A stretch of 16,952 bases of DNA. Origin: Verrucomicrobiales bacterium (GTDB lineage: Bacteria > Verrucomicrobiota > Verrucomicrobiia > Verrucomicrobiales > DEV007). The translations under genes and the position numbers were made by a program. Below, piece by piece: positions 1 to 7,359 of this stretch. Under the pieces are notes generated by a model. The model made no database searches, was not told where the DNA came from, and saw only the letters and a list, made by a program, of their open reading frames with translations. The DNA lies in assembly GCA_023253615.1 (NCBI GenBank), contig JALRFZ010000455.1, positions 1 through 16,952 of the forward strand. Direction: 5' to 3'. Every line of letters begins with the position of its first letter. Position 1 is the first letter of the stretch.

Positions 1-197
1 CCGAAAAAGCCCGCTTCGGTATCGAGCCTCAGGTCGGCCTTGCGCGTCACCGAATCGGGGCCGTGGCAATGGAAACACGCGTCGGCGAGGATCGGACGGA
101 CATCGCGATTGAAGGTCAGCGGCGCTTCGGCGGAGGCGAGACTGCTGATCGCGAGACCGGCGCAGACGGTCGGGAACAGGGGGAGTTTCCGGATCAT
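1..197 (-). CDS. Secreted c-type cytochrome, PSCyt1/DUF1549-DUF1553 type (N-terminal part, cut by window edge)
   Basis: Reading the minus strand from the ATG at 197-195 gives 65 open codons that run off the left edge. Residues 1-24 form a signal peptide (basic MIRK start, hydrophobic core, SLASAEA cleavage region), so the protein is exported. The mature start FNRDVRPILADACFHCHGP carries a CxxCH haem c site (CFHCH, residues 41-45), followed by RKADLRLD. This combination is typical of the PSCyt1 cytochrome domain that heads the large DUF1549/DUF1553 proteins abundant in Planctomycetes and Verrucomicrobia, whose substrates are mostly unknown. The rest of the protein, normally several hundred residues more, lies outside the window. 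No clear ribosome binding site precedes the ATG. The family call is confident; the reaction is not known. Confidence 0.85.
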   Translation of the reverse strand, partial: MIRKLPLFPTVCAGLAISSLASAEAPLTFNRDVRPILADACFHCHGPDSVTRKADLRLDTEAGFF

Positions 198-215
198 GGG
201 TAAAACTGGGGGTGC

Positions 216-232
216 GGAAGAGACGATCTTCC
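216..232. promoter_or_regulatory. Short inverted repeat upstream of the cytochrome gene
   Basis: GGAAGA and TCTTCC form a perfect 6-bp inverted repeat with a 5-bp spacer, 19-35 bp upstream of the cytochrome ATG. It could be an operator or a leader hairpin. There is no poly-T run, so a terminator is unlikely. A repeat this short may be chance. Confidence 0.2.
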
Positions 233-324
233 CGGGTTAAACGTCACTTCGCGGTCGGAAACTTACGCGGAAAATACCCCGGAATCGCTACGCAATCAGG
301 TGAGAAGGGCCCGATCCAACAGGG

Positions 325-2103
325 TCAGGTGGTGCGCTTGACCCTCTTTCGTGCCCACGGGACGAGGGCGAAACCCAGGGCGACCAGGCCCATGGTGATG
401 GAAAACGCGTCGCCGATCCGGGCGAAGACCGTCACGGGCGGATCGAGATCGATCGCGAGGGTCGCGGGCAGGCTGCCGCGGATGTAGGTGGAGCCGCTTT
501 CGGCATCACGCACGATGCGCTCGTTCTTCTCACGCCCGGTGCGGTCGTAGACGCTGCCGCGTTCGTCGATGAAACCGCTCACTCCGGTGTTGGCGGCGCG
601 GATCATGGGACGCCGCAGCTCGATGCAGCGGAAGATCGCATTGTCGAAATGTTGTTGCGGCTGCACGCTGTCGAAGAACCAACCATCGTTCGTCACGTTC
701 ACGAGGATCTGCGGACCGGGTCGGACAAAGGCCCGCGCATGGAACGGGATCGTGTCCTCGATGCAGATGAGGGGAATGATGCCGATGGAGTGGCCGTCTT
801 TTTCGATCGTCAGCGGCTCGAGCGAATCACCGGCGGTGAAATCCTGCACGATGACACCTCCGGCGATCCAGGCGAAGAGCGGAAACGAATTCCGGAGCGG
901 GATGTATTCACCGAAGGGCATGAGATGGTTCTTCCGGTGCATCTGATGCGACCCGGTGTCGCCTTTCATGATCGTGATCGTGTTGTAGATCTCGGTATTT
1001 TGCAGGTTGCTGTCCTCGAGGCCGGTGATGAGGTAGAAGTCCCCGTCCTTGAGGATGTGATCGTTCAGATACTCCTGCACCCAGGGGAAATTGAAGACGC
1101 CGGGCAGCGCCGTTTCGGGCCAGATGACGAGATCGTGCGGCGAACCCTCGACGAAGGCGCGGGTGAGATCGCGGTAATCGAAGATCACCTTTTGCCTCAC
1201 GGCGGGATCCTCGGACCACTTGTCCTCGAGCGCGATGTTCATCTGCATGACGCGGGCGCGGAGATCGATCGTCTTTTCCGGCTGACGCATCATGGCCTGG
1301 AGTCCGTAGAGGAACAATCCCGCGACCATCGCGGAAGCGATCGCGAGATCGAAATGCGGCGGGATGCGCCCCCTCGAGCGCACCTCCCGGGATACCCTGA
1401 CAATCGTGCAAAACAACACCGTGCCCGCAAACATCACGACGAATCCGTAGCCGTTCACACCGATGACATCGGCGAACTGGATGAGGGTGAGGTGATCCTT
1501 CAACGCCACGCCGAGTCCGTTCCATCCGAAGCCCGGAATGACGAGGCCGCGCAACCACTCGAGCCCGCACCAGGCCGCGCCATTGAGAAAAGCGGCGCGC
1601 AGCACCCCGAGGGAGTCCGCAAAAAGGTCGCGCTTCTTGTCCCCCTTGGCCCCGGAGCGATCCGGACCCCATCGTCCCACCGTCGCGGCGAAGGCTCCGA
1701 AGAGGGCGAAGTAGAGCGCGAGGTAGGCCGACATCGCCACGAGCCCGCCGATCCCGGCCCAGACCGTGCCGGCGACCCGCGACATTTCCATCACCCACGA
1801 GGCGTTGACCGCTACGAAAACAAAGCCGGCAAGGAAGCCGAGACGCGCTCCGTGCCACCACCGGGGACGGGGCCTTTTTTTACCGGGACGCACTTCCGAA
1901 AACCAGAGTGCGGCCAAAAGAGGTCCGGTCCAGAGCCAGACCACCGCGCCGAAATCAAAGGGAGGGAAACAAAGCGCGAGCAAAAGCCCGGATGCCGCCG
2001 CCGCGACTTCAGGCCAATAGCGGCGGCAGGCGGCGGGCAGGCGGGAAACAATCTTGGGGGCGGAGGCGCTCACGTCGGGGCAATGGACACGGGATCGCAC
2101 CAC
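325..2103 (-). CDS. lnt: Apolipoprotein N-acyltransferase
   Basis: Inner-membrane enzyme that transfers an acyl chain from phospholipid to the N-terminal diacylglyceryl-cysteine of lipoproteins, the last step of lipoprotein maturation. Residues 30-270 hold several membrane segments. The following nitrilase-type domain carries the expected triad: Glu330 in WPETALPG, Lys391 in HRKNHLMPFGEY, and Cys447 in PLICIED. A final hydrophobic segment (about 565-585) ends in a basic tail. At 592 residues it is longer than the roughly 510 of E. coli Lnt, partly through a charged loop near 147-160 and an N-terminal extension. The chosen start is a GTG; other GTG codons follow at once (2100, 2073), so the true start is uncertain. 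It lies 38 bp after the ABC ATPase gene and is probably the last gene of that operon. Two predicted lipoproteins in this window would be substrates. Confidence 0.95.
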   Translation of the reverse strand: MVRSRVHCPDVSASAPKIVSRLPAACRRYWPEVAAAASGLLLALCFPPFDFGAVVWLWTGPLLAALWFSEVRPGKKRPRPRWWHGARLGFLAGFVFVAVNASWVMEMSRVAGTVWAGIGGLVAMSAYLALYFALFGAFAATVGRWGPDRSGAKGDKKRDLFADSLGVLRAAFLNGAAWCGLEWLRGLVIPGFGWNGLGVALKDHLTLIQFADVIGVNGYGFVVMFAGTVLFCTIVRVSREVRSRGRIPPHFDLAIASAMVAGLFLYGLQAMMRQPEKTIDLRARVMQMNIALEDKWSEDPAVRQKVIFDYRDLTRAFVEGSPHDLVIWPETALPGVFNFPWVQEYLNDHILKDGDFYLITGLEDSNLQNTEIYNTITIMKGDTGSHQMHRKNHLMPFGEYIPLRNSFPLFAWIAGGVIVQDFTAGDSLEPLTIEKDGHSIGIIPLICIEDTIPFHARAFVRPGPQILVNVTNDGWFFDSVQPQQHFDNAIFRCIELRRPMIRAANTGVSGFIDERGSVYDRTGREKNERIVRDAESGSTYIRGSLPATLAIDLDPPVTVFARIGDAFSITMGLVALGFALVPWARKRVKRTT

Positions 2104-2141
2104 GTGTCAAAATCCGCGACGGAAACGGTATCGGCGCAATC

Positions 2142-3038
2142 TCACGCGGAGGCGGCGATCTTGCTGTATTGCAGGTAGAGCGCCTCGAGCGAACCTTCCT
2201 CGAGGGCGAAACGCGAAACGCGGGCGCCCTTGCCGATGATCGCGGCGAGGAGATCGGCGGGATTCTCCGAAGCGGGGAAGATGACGCGGTCTCCGATAAA
2301 TTCGCCGCCCATCTCGCGACAGATCGCGGCCGTGGCTTCGGTATTCTCCGCGTCGATGCGATAGACCGATCTCCCCTCCCCCGCCGGATTGACGGAGCCC
2401 TCGTAGACTTTTTTCCCGCCCTGCAGGATGACGATCTCGTCGCAGACCTGCTCGACCTCGCCGAGGAGGTGCGAGCTCAGCAAAACGGTCAAGCCGAGCC
2501 CGTCGCGGAGCTCGAGGAGTTGGCGGCGGAATTCGACAATGCCCTCGGGATCGAGTCCATCGGTGGGTTCGTCGAGGATGAGCAGCTCCGGCCTCGGCAA
2601 GAGCGCCTGGGCGAGGGCGAGACGCTGGCGCATCCCGTGGCTGTAGGTCGAGACGCGGTCATGGATGCGGCGGGTGAGGCCGACCCATTCGACCGTCTCG
2701 CGCATGAGCGCCTCGGGCACTCCGCCCGAATACGCGGTGAGGACTTTCAGATTCCGCCACCCTGACAAATACTCATAAAACGCCGGTGCCTCGAAGATCG
2801 CGCCGACTTTCGCGACGGCCTTTTCCCGCTCGCGCTGCACCGAGGCCCCGCCGATCACGGCCTCGCCCGCGTCGGGATGGACCATGCCGAGGAGCACGCC
2901 CAGCGCGGTGCTTTTTCCGGCGCCGTTGTGCCCCAGCAGCCCGCAGATCTTTCCCTTCGCGACGGAGAAGGAAACCCCGTCGAGCGCCGGGGCGGCGGCA
3001 CGGGGGAAACGTTTCGTGACGGTGTTGAAGGCGAGCAT
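2142..3038 (-). CDS. ABC transporter ATP-binding protein (BcrA/CcmA-like)
   Basis: Nucleotide-binding subunit of an ABC transporter, expected to sit on the cytoplasmic face of a membrane partner. All motifs are present: Walker A GHNGAGKST (residues 36-44), signature YSHGMRQR (132-139), Walker B LLILDEP (152-158) and the switch histidine His190 in SSH. The C-terminal 80 residues resemble the extra domain of BcrA/NatA-type exporter ATPases. I chose the ATG at 3038, which overlaps the pseudopilin stop by one base (TGATG) and has GGAGAG six bases upstream; a GTG at 3041 is the alternative. No permease gene is adjacent: the next gene is lnt and the previous one a pseudopilin. The membrane partner must therefore be elsewhere, or the protein has another role. 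The substrate is unknown. Confidence 0.9.
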   Translation of the reverse strand: MLAFNTVTKRFPRAAAPALDGVSFSVAKGKICGLLGHNGAGKSTALGVLLGMVHPDAGEAVIGGASVQREREKAVAKVGAIFEAPAFYEYLSGWRNLKVLTAYSGGVPEALMRETVEWVGLTRRIHDRVSTYSHGMRQRLALAQALLPRPELLILDEPTDGLDPEGIVEFRRQLLELRDGLGLTVLLSSHLLGEVEQVCDEIVILQGGKKVYEGSVNPAGEGRSVYRIDAENTEATAAICREMGGEFIGDRVIFPASENPADLLAAIIGKGARVSRFALEEGSLEALYLQYSKIAASA

Positions 3039-3586
3039 CACTTTCTCTCCACCACGAACTGGACCTCGCGCAGGACATGGCCGTCGCCATACAGCACGTT
3101 CACCCCGTCGCCGACATCCTCGTGGAAATTCTCCTTGTCGGAAACCAGGGGAATGCCGGAGGGATGGCCCTTCATGCCGAGGAGCTGGAGATTCGAGGTC
3201 TTCTGTCCGTTGACGAGACTGTTCCAGAAATAGCTCGAGCCCGTTTTTTCGAAGATCTCATGATCGGCGGGGCAGTGGAAGGCCTCCTCGTCGCCGAGGT
3301 ATTCGAGGAGGACGGTGTCGAGCGCGGGATCATCCTGCCCGCGGCTCTCGCGGCCGGCGACGAGGGTGGGATAAGTCATGCCGTGGTCGGCGAAGTATTG
3401 GTTCAACGCGATCCCGATCTCGCGCAGTTTGCCGGAGCAGAGGGTGGAACGGGCGTTGGCCTTCATCATCCGAAAGGTCGGCACGCCGATCCCGGCGAGG
3501 ATGCCGAGGATGGCGACGACGACGAGGATCTCGACCATGGTGAGACCACGCTGCCGGGACGGGGATCCGTGTGGTTCCATTCTCAT
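3038..3586 (-). CDS. Type II secretion/type IV pilin-like pseudopilin (prepilin N-methylation motif)
   Basis: A 182-residue prepilin-like protein. A short basic leader (residues 1-14) ends in glycine before LTMVE, the prepilin peptidase site, with the conserved Glu at mature position +5 (Glu19). A hydrophobic helix follows (about 18-38), and then a globular part with CPAD (105-108) and a C-terminal GDGHV (167-171). The latter two motifs are typical of the large GspG-like pseudopilin families of Verrucomicrobia, Lentisphaerae and Planctomycetes. The ATG at 3586 overlaps the upstream stop as ATGA, and GAGG lies just before it, so the gene is translationally coupled to its neighbour. An ATG two codons later is also possible. 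No secretion ATPase or other pilus gene is nearby, so it is an isolated pseudopilin whose partner apparatus is not visible here. Confidence 0.88.
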   Translation of the reverse strand: MRMEPHGSPSRQRGLTMVEILVVVAILGILAGIGVPTFRMMKANARSTLCSGKLREIGIALNQYFADHGMTYPTLVAGRESRGQDDPALDTVLLEYLGDEEAFHCPADHEIFEKTGSSYFWNSLVNGQKTSNLQLLGMKGHPSGIPLVSDKENFHEDVGDGVNVLYGDGHVLREVQFVVERK

Positions 3587-4173
3587 CTGCCTCGCATCAT
3601 CGACATGGATCGCTGCATCTCCTCGAGGAGCGGGGCGAGGTCGAGCTGGGTCTCGGCGTTCGCGTCCTCGTAGTAGGCCTTCAATCCCGCCTGGGTGATC
3701 TTGTCGGCGATCTCCGGATCGGCCTCCTCGAGGCGGCCGGGTCCGCCGCGCTCTTCCTGCATGCGCTTGAGGGATCGATCGACGATCTTCTTGCGTTCCT
3801 CGCGCTCCATCTCGTTGAACGATTGCATCATCTGCTGGAAGGCCCGGCCGACGCGGCGCTCGAGGAAATAGAACTGCTCGTCCGGGCTCAGATCACGGAA
3901 AAAATCGCGGCGCGGATCCCGGTCGGCGTTTTCCTCGAGCTCGCGCACCTCGGAAGGCTCGAGGCCGTTGAGCAGGGTCGCGAGTTCACCGATGATCCGC
4001 TTCCGTTCTTCGGGATCCTCGATCGTGGAGAGATCGTTCTCCGCGACAAAGGTCTTCACCTTTTCCGGCGTCGGACGCGCCGCGCCGGCCCAGCGCATCA
4101 AGCCCCAGGCGACACCCCAGACGAGGAGCAGGGCGACGAGGCCTTTGACGAGGAGGAGATTGCGGGGGGACAT
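3583..4173 (-). CDS. Membrane-anchored hypothetical protein, charged helical domain
   Basis: I do not recognise this family. From the ATG at 4173 it is 196 residues long: a short N-terminus, one membrane helix (about residues 7-30, rich in Leu, Val, Trp), then a highly charged, probably helical domain rich in Glu, Arg and Met to the end. This looks like a single-pass inner-membrane protein with a soluble periplasmic or cytoplasmic part. A longer frame from a TTG at 4200 exists, but neither start has a good ribosome binding site and the ATG places the membrane helix normally. It is the first gene of the operon leading to the pseudopilin, with which it shares an ATGA overlap. That hints at a role with the pseudopilin, for instance in assembly, but this is inference from position only. 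Confidence 0.75.
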   Translation of the reverse strand: MSPRNLLLVKGLVALLLVWGVAWGLMRWAGAARPTPEKVKTFVAENDLSTIEDPEERKRIIGELATLLNGLEPSEVRELEENADRDPRRDFFRDLSPDEQFYFLERRVGRAFQQMMQSFNEMEREERKKIVDRSLKRMQEERGGPGRLEEADPEIADKITQAGLKAYYEDANAETQLDLAPLLEEMQRSMSMMRGR

Positions 4174-4726
4174 GGTGGGGAAGACTGATATTCTAGACAA
4201 GGGAATACGAAGGAGGTTACGACGAGACCGGGTCGACTGGAAAGAGCTAAGTCGAGTGGTTCAGAACAAAAGACGCCCGCTAAAACAAAAACTTTCCCAC
4301 TCGGATGTCCTCGAGAAGCAGGCACCGCGACAGGAATTGATCGCCATCTGCGCCCAACCGGGGCGATTCCAACGTTTTGCTGCCATTCGCCGGGGGGGGC
4401 TCTCGCTTGGCAAACCCCACACCTGGCTAACTTCTCTCGTCCTTCCGGGACTTGACACTCTTCCTGATCACCGGACGTTGATCACATGGACAATCCCACG
4501 AAAGTTCAAGACATCGGCAACTCCCTCGACAGTCGCCATTTAAAAGATCTCCCGCAGTCTCCGCCTGTCGAAGACGGGATCTTTCGAAACCCGGTGATCA
4601 ACACAGATACCACCGAAGGTCCCGACATGATGTCGATCGTCGAGCGATCGATGAGACGCTATCCGAACGCTCTCCGCGTGCTTTCGGATTGAACCGCAAA
4701 CCGGGCGTGAGTTTTCTATGGGCGAC
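4174..4726. other. Intergenic stretch of about 550 bp, lower GC, no convincing gene
   Basis: This gap lies between the hypothetical-protein operon and the end of murJ. GC is lower than in the surrounding genes (one 60-base row from 4261 counts 45 percent). It must hold the promoter of the operon starting at 4173; a TAGAAT at 4190-4195 (minus) is a possible -10, without a good -35. It contains a run of eight G at 4392-4399 and three copies of a TGATCA-centred motif. I saw no tRNA, tmRNA or RNase P RNA. Short open frames on both strands here lack ribosome binding sites and recognisable content. Confidence 0.6.
4465..4602. repeat. Three copies of a GTTGATCACCGG-like motif
   Basis: CCGGTGATCAAC at 4591-4602 is the reverse complement of GTTGATCACCGG. 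Its last ten bases recur exactly at 4465-4474 (TGATCACCGG) and its first nine at 4477-4485 (GTTGATCAC). Three sites within 140 bp of non-coding DNA, two direct and one inverted, could be binding sites for a regulator or remnants of a small repeat. No function is shown. Confidence 0.4.
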
Positions 4727-6277
4727 CTACGCCGCCTTTTTCCCGCGCCGGAAACGTTTCCTGAGCTCATCGAGCGAATAAACGCGCAGGCCCACGACGG
4801 CGGCGAGGTAGGCGACCAGTCCGATGGAAACGAGCACCGCCATGCCGCTGAAGCGTTTCACGAATCTGCCCTCGCTCATCAGCAGGCCCTGCCCGTAATG
4901 GGCGAGAGTCCAGACGATGGCGCCCATGATGATGGCGGCGAGGAAGAGCCGGATGACCCGTCCGGTGAATCCCGGCGCGAGCTTCATGTAGCCGGCACGG
5001 CCGAGGCCGATCCATAGCAAGAGCACGTTCACCCACCCCGCGACCGAGGTCGCCGCGGCGCACCCGACCGGCCCGAGCCAGAGGAACATGGGGTAAACCA
5101 GCACCATGTTCAGCACCGCGGCGGCGATCGTGAAATACATCGGCGTCTTCGTGTCCTCGCGGGCGAAGTAACCCGGCTGCAGCACTTTGGCGAGAATGTA
5201 GGCCGGTGTGCCGGTGGCGAAGGCGGCGAGGATCCAACCCATCTGCGCGGCGGCCTCACCCCCGAATTTGCCCCCTTCGAAAATCGTGAACATGATCTCG
5301 CGGGGGATCACGAGCATGGCCACGGTCGCGGGCAGGCAGAGGAACAAGGAAAGCTCGATCCCCTGGTTGAGACTGCGTTTCGCGGCGTTTTCATCACCCC
5401 CGCGGAGGTTGCGGGTGATCTCGGGCAGCAACACGACGCCTGCCGCCATGCCGATGAGACCGAGGGGCAGTTGGTTGATGCGGTCGGCGAGATTGATCCC
5501 CATTTTTCCGCCGACCTGGAGCGAGGCCACGGTGCCGCCGACGATGAGATTGAGCTGCTGCACGCTCGCACTGACGAGGCCCGGAGCCATGAGCCAGGCC
5601 AGTTGCTTCATGTCCGTGTCGAAGTGCGGGAAAAGCGGCCGCAGATCGACCCCGCGGCGCAGGCACGAGACGACGACGATGGCGAGCTGGATCACTCCGG
5701 CGACCACCACCGACCAACACAGGACCAGCAGCGGTTCGCCCGTCCGCGGCACGACGAGGACAAGCCCCACCACGAAGACAAGGTTGAGCGCGACATAAGA
5801 CACGGCCGGTGCCCCGAAGACCTTGCGGCTGTTGAGGATGCCGCTGAGCCCGGCGACGAGGCAGATGAAGACGAGGTAGACGACCGTGATGCGCGAGGCG
5901 GTGACCGCGGCTTCGAGACGTCCGTCCTGGGCGAAGCCGATATTGGTGATCTTCACGATCGGCTCCATGAAAATGAAGGAAAGGACGAAGCACGACATCA
6001 GGATGACGAACATCGTCGAGAGGGTGCGGCGCGCGAAGCGGTCGGCGCCCTCCGCGCCCTGCTCCTCGAGACGGCGGCTGTACATCGGCACGAAGGCGGC
6101 GTTGAAGGCCCCTTCGCCGAAGACGCGGCGGAAGAGATTCGGAAACTGGAAGGCCGCGACCCAGACATCGGCCATCGCCCCGCTGCCAAGGTGGTAGGCG
6201 ATCAGTTTGTCGCGGACGAATCCCGCGATGCGGCTCAGCAGCGTGAGCGCGCCGACGGTGAACATGGATCGGAACAT
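4727..6277 (-). CDS. murJ: Lipid II flippase MurJ (MviN)
   Basis: Polytopic inner-membrane protein of the MOP superfamily that flips the peptidoglycan precursor lipid II to the outer leaflet. The 516 residues match the usual length of about 510 with 14 membrane segments. Family hallmarks are LLSRIAGFVRD near the N-terminus (Arg16 and Arg22 match the essential arginines of the central cavity), Asp37, RRVFGEGAFNAAFVP (50-64), and PGYFAREDTKTP in the second half. The C-terminus is strongly basic. The gene ends in TAG, the only intact gene in the window that does not use TGA. The start has no evident ribosome binding site; a second ATG four codons later is possible. Upstream, 69 bp away, is the leucine-rich-repeat lipoprotein gene in the same direction, so co-transcription is possible. 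Confidence 0.95.
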   Translation of the reverse strand: MFRSMFTVGALTLLSRIAGFVRDKLIAYHLGSGAMADVWVAAFQFPNLFRRVFGEGAFNAAFVPMYSRRLEEQGAEGADRFARRTLSTMFVILMSCFVLSFIFMEPIVKITNIGFAQDGRLEAAVTASRITVVYLVFICLVAGLSGILNSRKVFGAPAVSYVALNLVFVVGLVLVVPRTGEPLLVLCWSVVVAGVIQLAIVVVSCLRRGVDLRPLFPHFDTDMKQLAWLMAPGLVSASVQQLNLIVGGTVASLQVGGKMGINLADRINQLPLGLIGMAAGVVLLPEITRNLRGGDENAAKRSLNQGIELSLFLCLPATVAMLVIPREIMFTIFEGGKFGGEAAAQMGWILAAFATGTPAYILAKVLQPGYFAREDTKTPMYFTIAAAVLNMVLVYPMFLWLGPVGCAAATSVAGWVNVLLLWIGLGRAGYMKLAPGFTGRVIRLFLAAIIMGAIVWTLAHYGQGLLMSEGRFVKRFSGMAVLVSIGLVAYLAAVVGLRVYSLDELRKRFRRGKKAA

Positions 6278-6346
6278 GGCGGTGCGGGGAAAGGTCGGTC
6301 GGGCCGGTGCCGGGAGGATACGGGGCGGGGAGTCGATTCTTGCGGA

Positions 6347-7291
6347 TCAGTTCCCGGGTGCCGGAGCGGGAACCGGCGCCCGGGCACGGCTCTGGAAAAA
6401 GACGGCGGGATGGGCGAGGTCGCTGTCCCCCTCTTCGAACTTCGTCCCGAGTTCCTTGAGCGATCCCATCTCCAGCAGCACCTCGATGCCTTTGGTAATC
6501 TTGTCAGGGTCAAAGACGAGGCGGGTCAGCTGCATGCCGCGCAAGGGTGTCAGGTCGGTGACGCCCGTCCCGCCGATGTGGAGGCGCTGCAGGGCGGTGC
6601 CGGAGAGCGGTGCCAGATCGGTCACCGCGGTGCGGTGGAGGGTGAGGCTGACGAGGGGCGATTTGGAAAGGGGCGCGATGTCCCTCACCGGCGTGTCGGT
6701 GAGCCAGAGCATCTGCAGGGGCATGCCCTCGAGCGGGGAAAGGTCCGCGACCCGTGTCTCGACGAGATTCATTTCGACAATGCCGAGACCTTTCAAGGGA
6801 GTCAGATCGGTCACCGCCGTGCCGCTCAGGTAAAGCTTTTGCAGGGAGGTCATTCCCGCCAGCGGCGAGAGATCCTTCACCGCCGACTTTTCCAGATAGA
6901 GTTCGACGAGGGGCATGCCTTTCAGCACCGAGATGTCCGGCACCGCACAGCCCTGCAGGTAGAGGGCCATCAGCGACATGCCCCGGAAGGGCGCGAGATC
7001 CGTGACGCCGCAGTTGTCGAGCGCGATCGCCTGCACCTGTCCCCGCTCGTCGATCTGGAACTGGCCGTTGCCGGTGTAAGCGGGGTTTCCCGCGCGGATC
7101 ACCTCGTGCAGCTTCACCTCGCTCCAGAACTGCGGGGCAGCTGGTGCCGGAGCGGGTGCCGTCTCCGCCGCGGGAACGGCGGGAGCGGCCGGCTCGTCCG
7201 CCGTTTCAGCGGACGGAGGTGTCGCAGGCTCCCCGCAAGCGGAAAGAAGGAGCCCGGCGAGGGAGATCGGGAAAAACAAGCGGTGCATCAT
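6347..7291 (-). CDS. Leucine-rich-repeat lipoprotein
   Basis: A 314-residue exported lipoprotein. The signal peptide ends in a lipobox LLSAC with Cys19 as the acylated residue, followed by Gly20 (not Asp), which suggests sorting to the outer membrane. Residues 21-54 are a Pro/Ala/Glu linker. From about residue 85 to 290 run eight to nine repeats of 20-22 residues with the pattern LxxLxLxxTxVxDLxPLxGM, as in the bacterial internalin-like LRR class. A Pro/Ala-rich tail closes the protein. Such repeats form a curved solenoid for protein binding; the ligand cannot be read from sequence. The start is ATGATG; the first is used here. Maturation would require Lnt, encoded in the same window. The lipoprotein and LRR calls are firm; the function is unknown. 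Confidence 0.88.
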   Translation of the reverse strand: MMHRLFFPISLAGLLLSACGEPATPPSAETADEPAAPAVPAAETAPAPAPAAPQFWSEVKLHEVIRAGNPAYTGNGQFQIDERGQVQAIALDNCGVTDLAPFRGMSLMALYLQGCAVPDISVLKGMPLVELYLEKSAVKDLSPLAGMTSLQKLYLSGTAVTDLTPLKGLGIVEMNLVETRVADLSPLEGMPLQMLWLTDTPVRDIAPLSKSPLVSLTLHRTAVTDLAPLSGTALQRLHIGGTGVTDLTPLRGMQLTRLVFDPDKITKGIEVLLEMGSLKELGTKFEEGDSDLAHPAVFFQSRARAPVPAPAPGN

Positions 7292-7359
7292 CCCCGATCA
7301 TCCACGAAACCCGGCGGGCAATCAAGGATGGGCTTCGGAGGTGCGGACCGTTCCTTTTC

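Noticed and set aside
649..2178. Long plus-strand open frame opposite lnt (509 codons)
   Set aside because: It is antisense to a certain gene, rich in Arg, Asp, Glu and His with no recognisable motif. High-GC codon bias opens such frames.
4392..4399. Run of eight G, a possible phase-variation tract
   Set aside because: It lies in no credible gene and has no clear promoter beside it.
4486..4692. Small plus-strand frame of 68 codons in the 4.2-4.7 kb gap
   Set aside because: No ribosome binding site, weaker third-position GC than real genes here, and no recognisable content. Left open as a remote possibility.
4680..4712. tRNA-like T-arm sequence GGTTCAATCC on the minus strand
   Set aside because: The flanking bases do not form the T stem and no acceptor or anticodon arm can be drawn.
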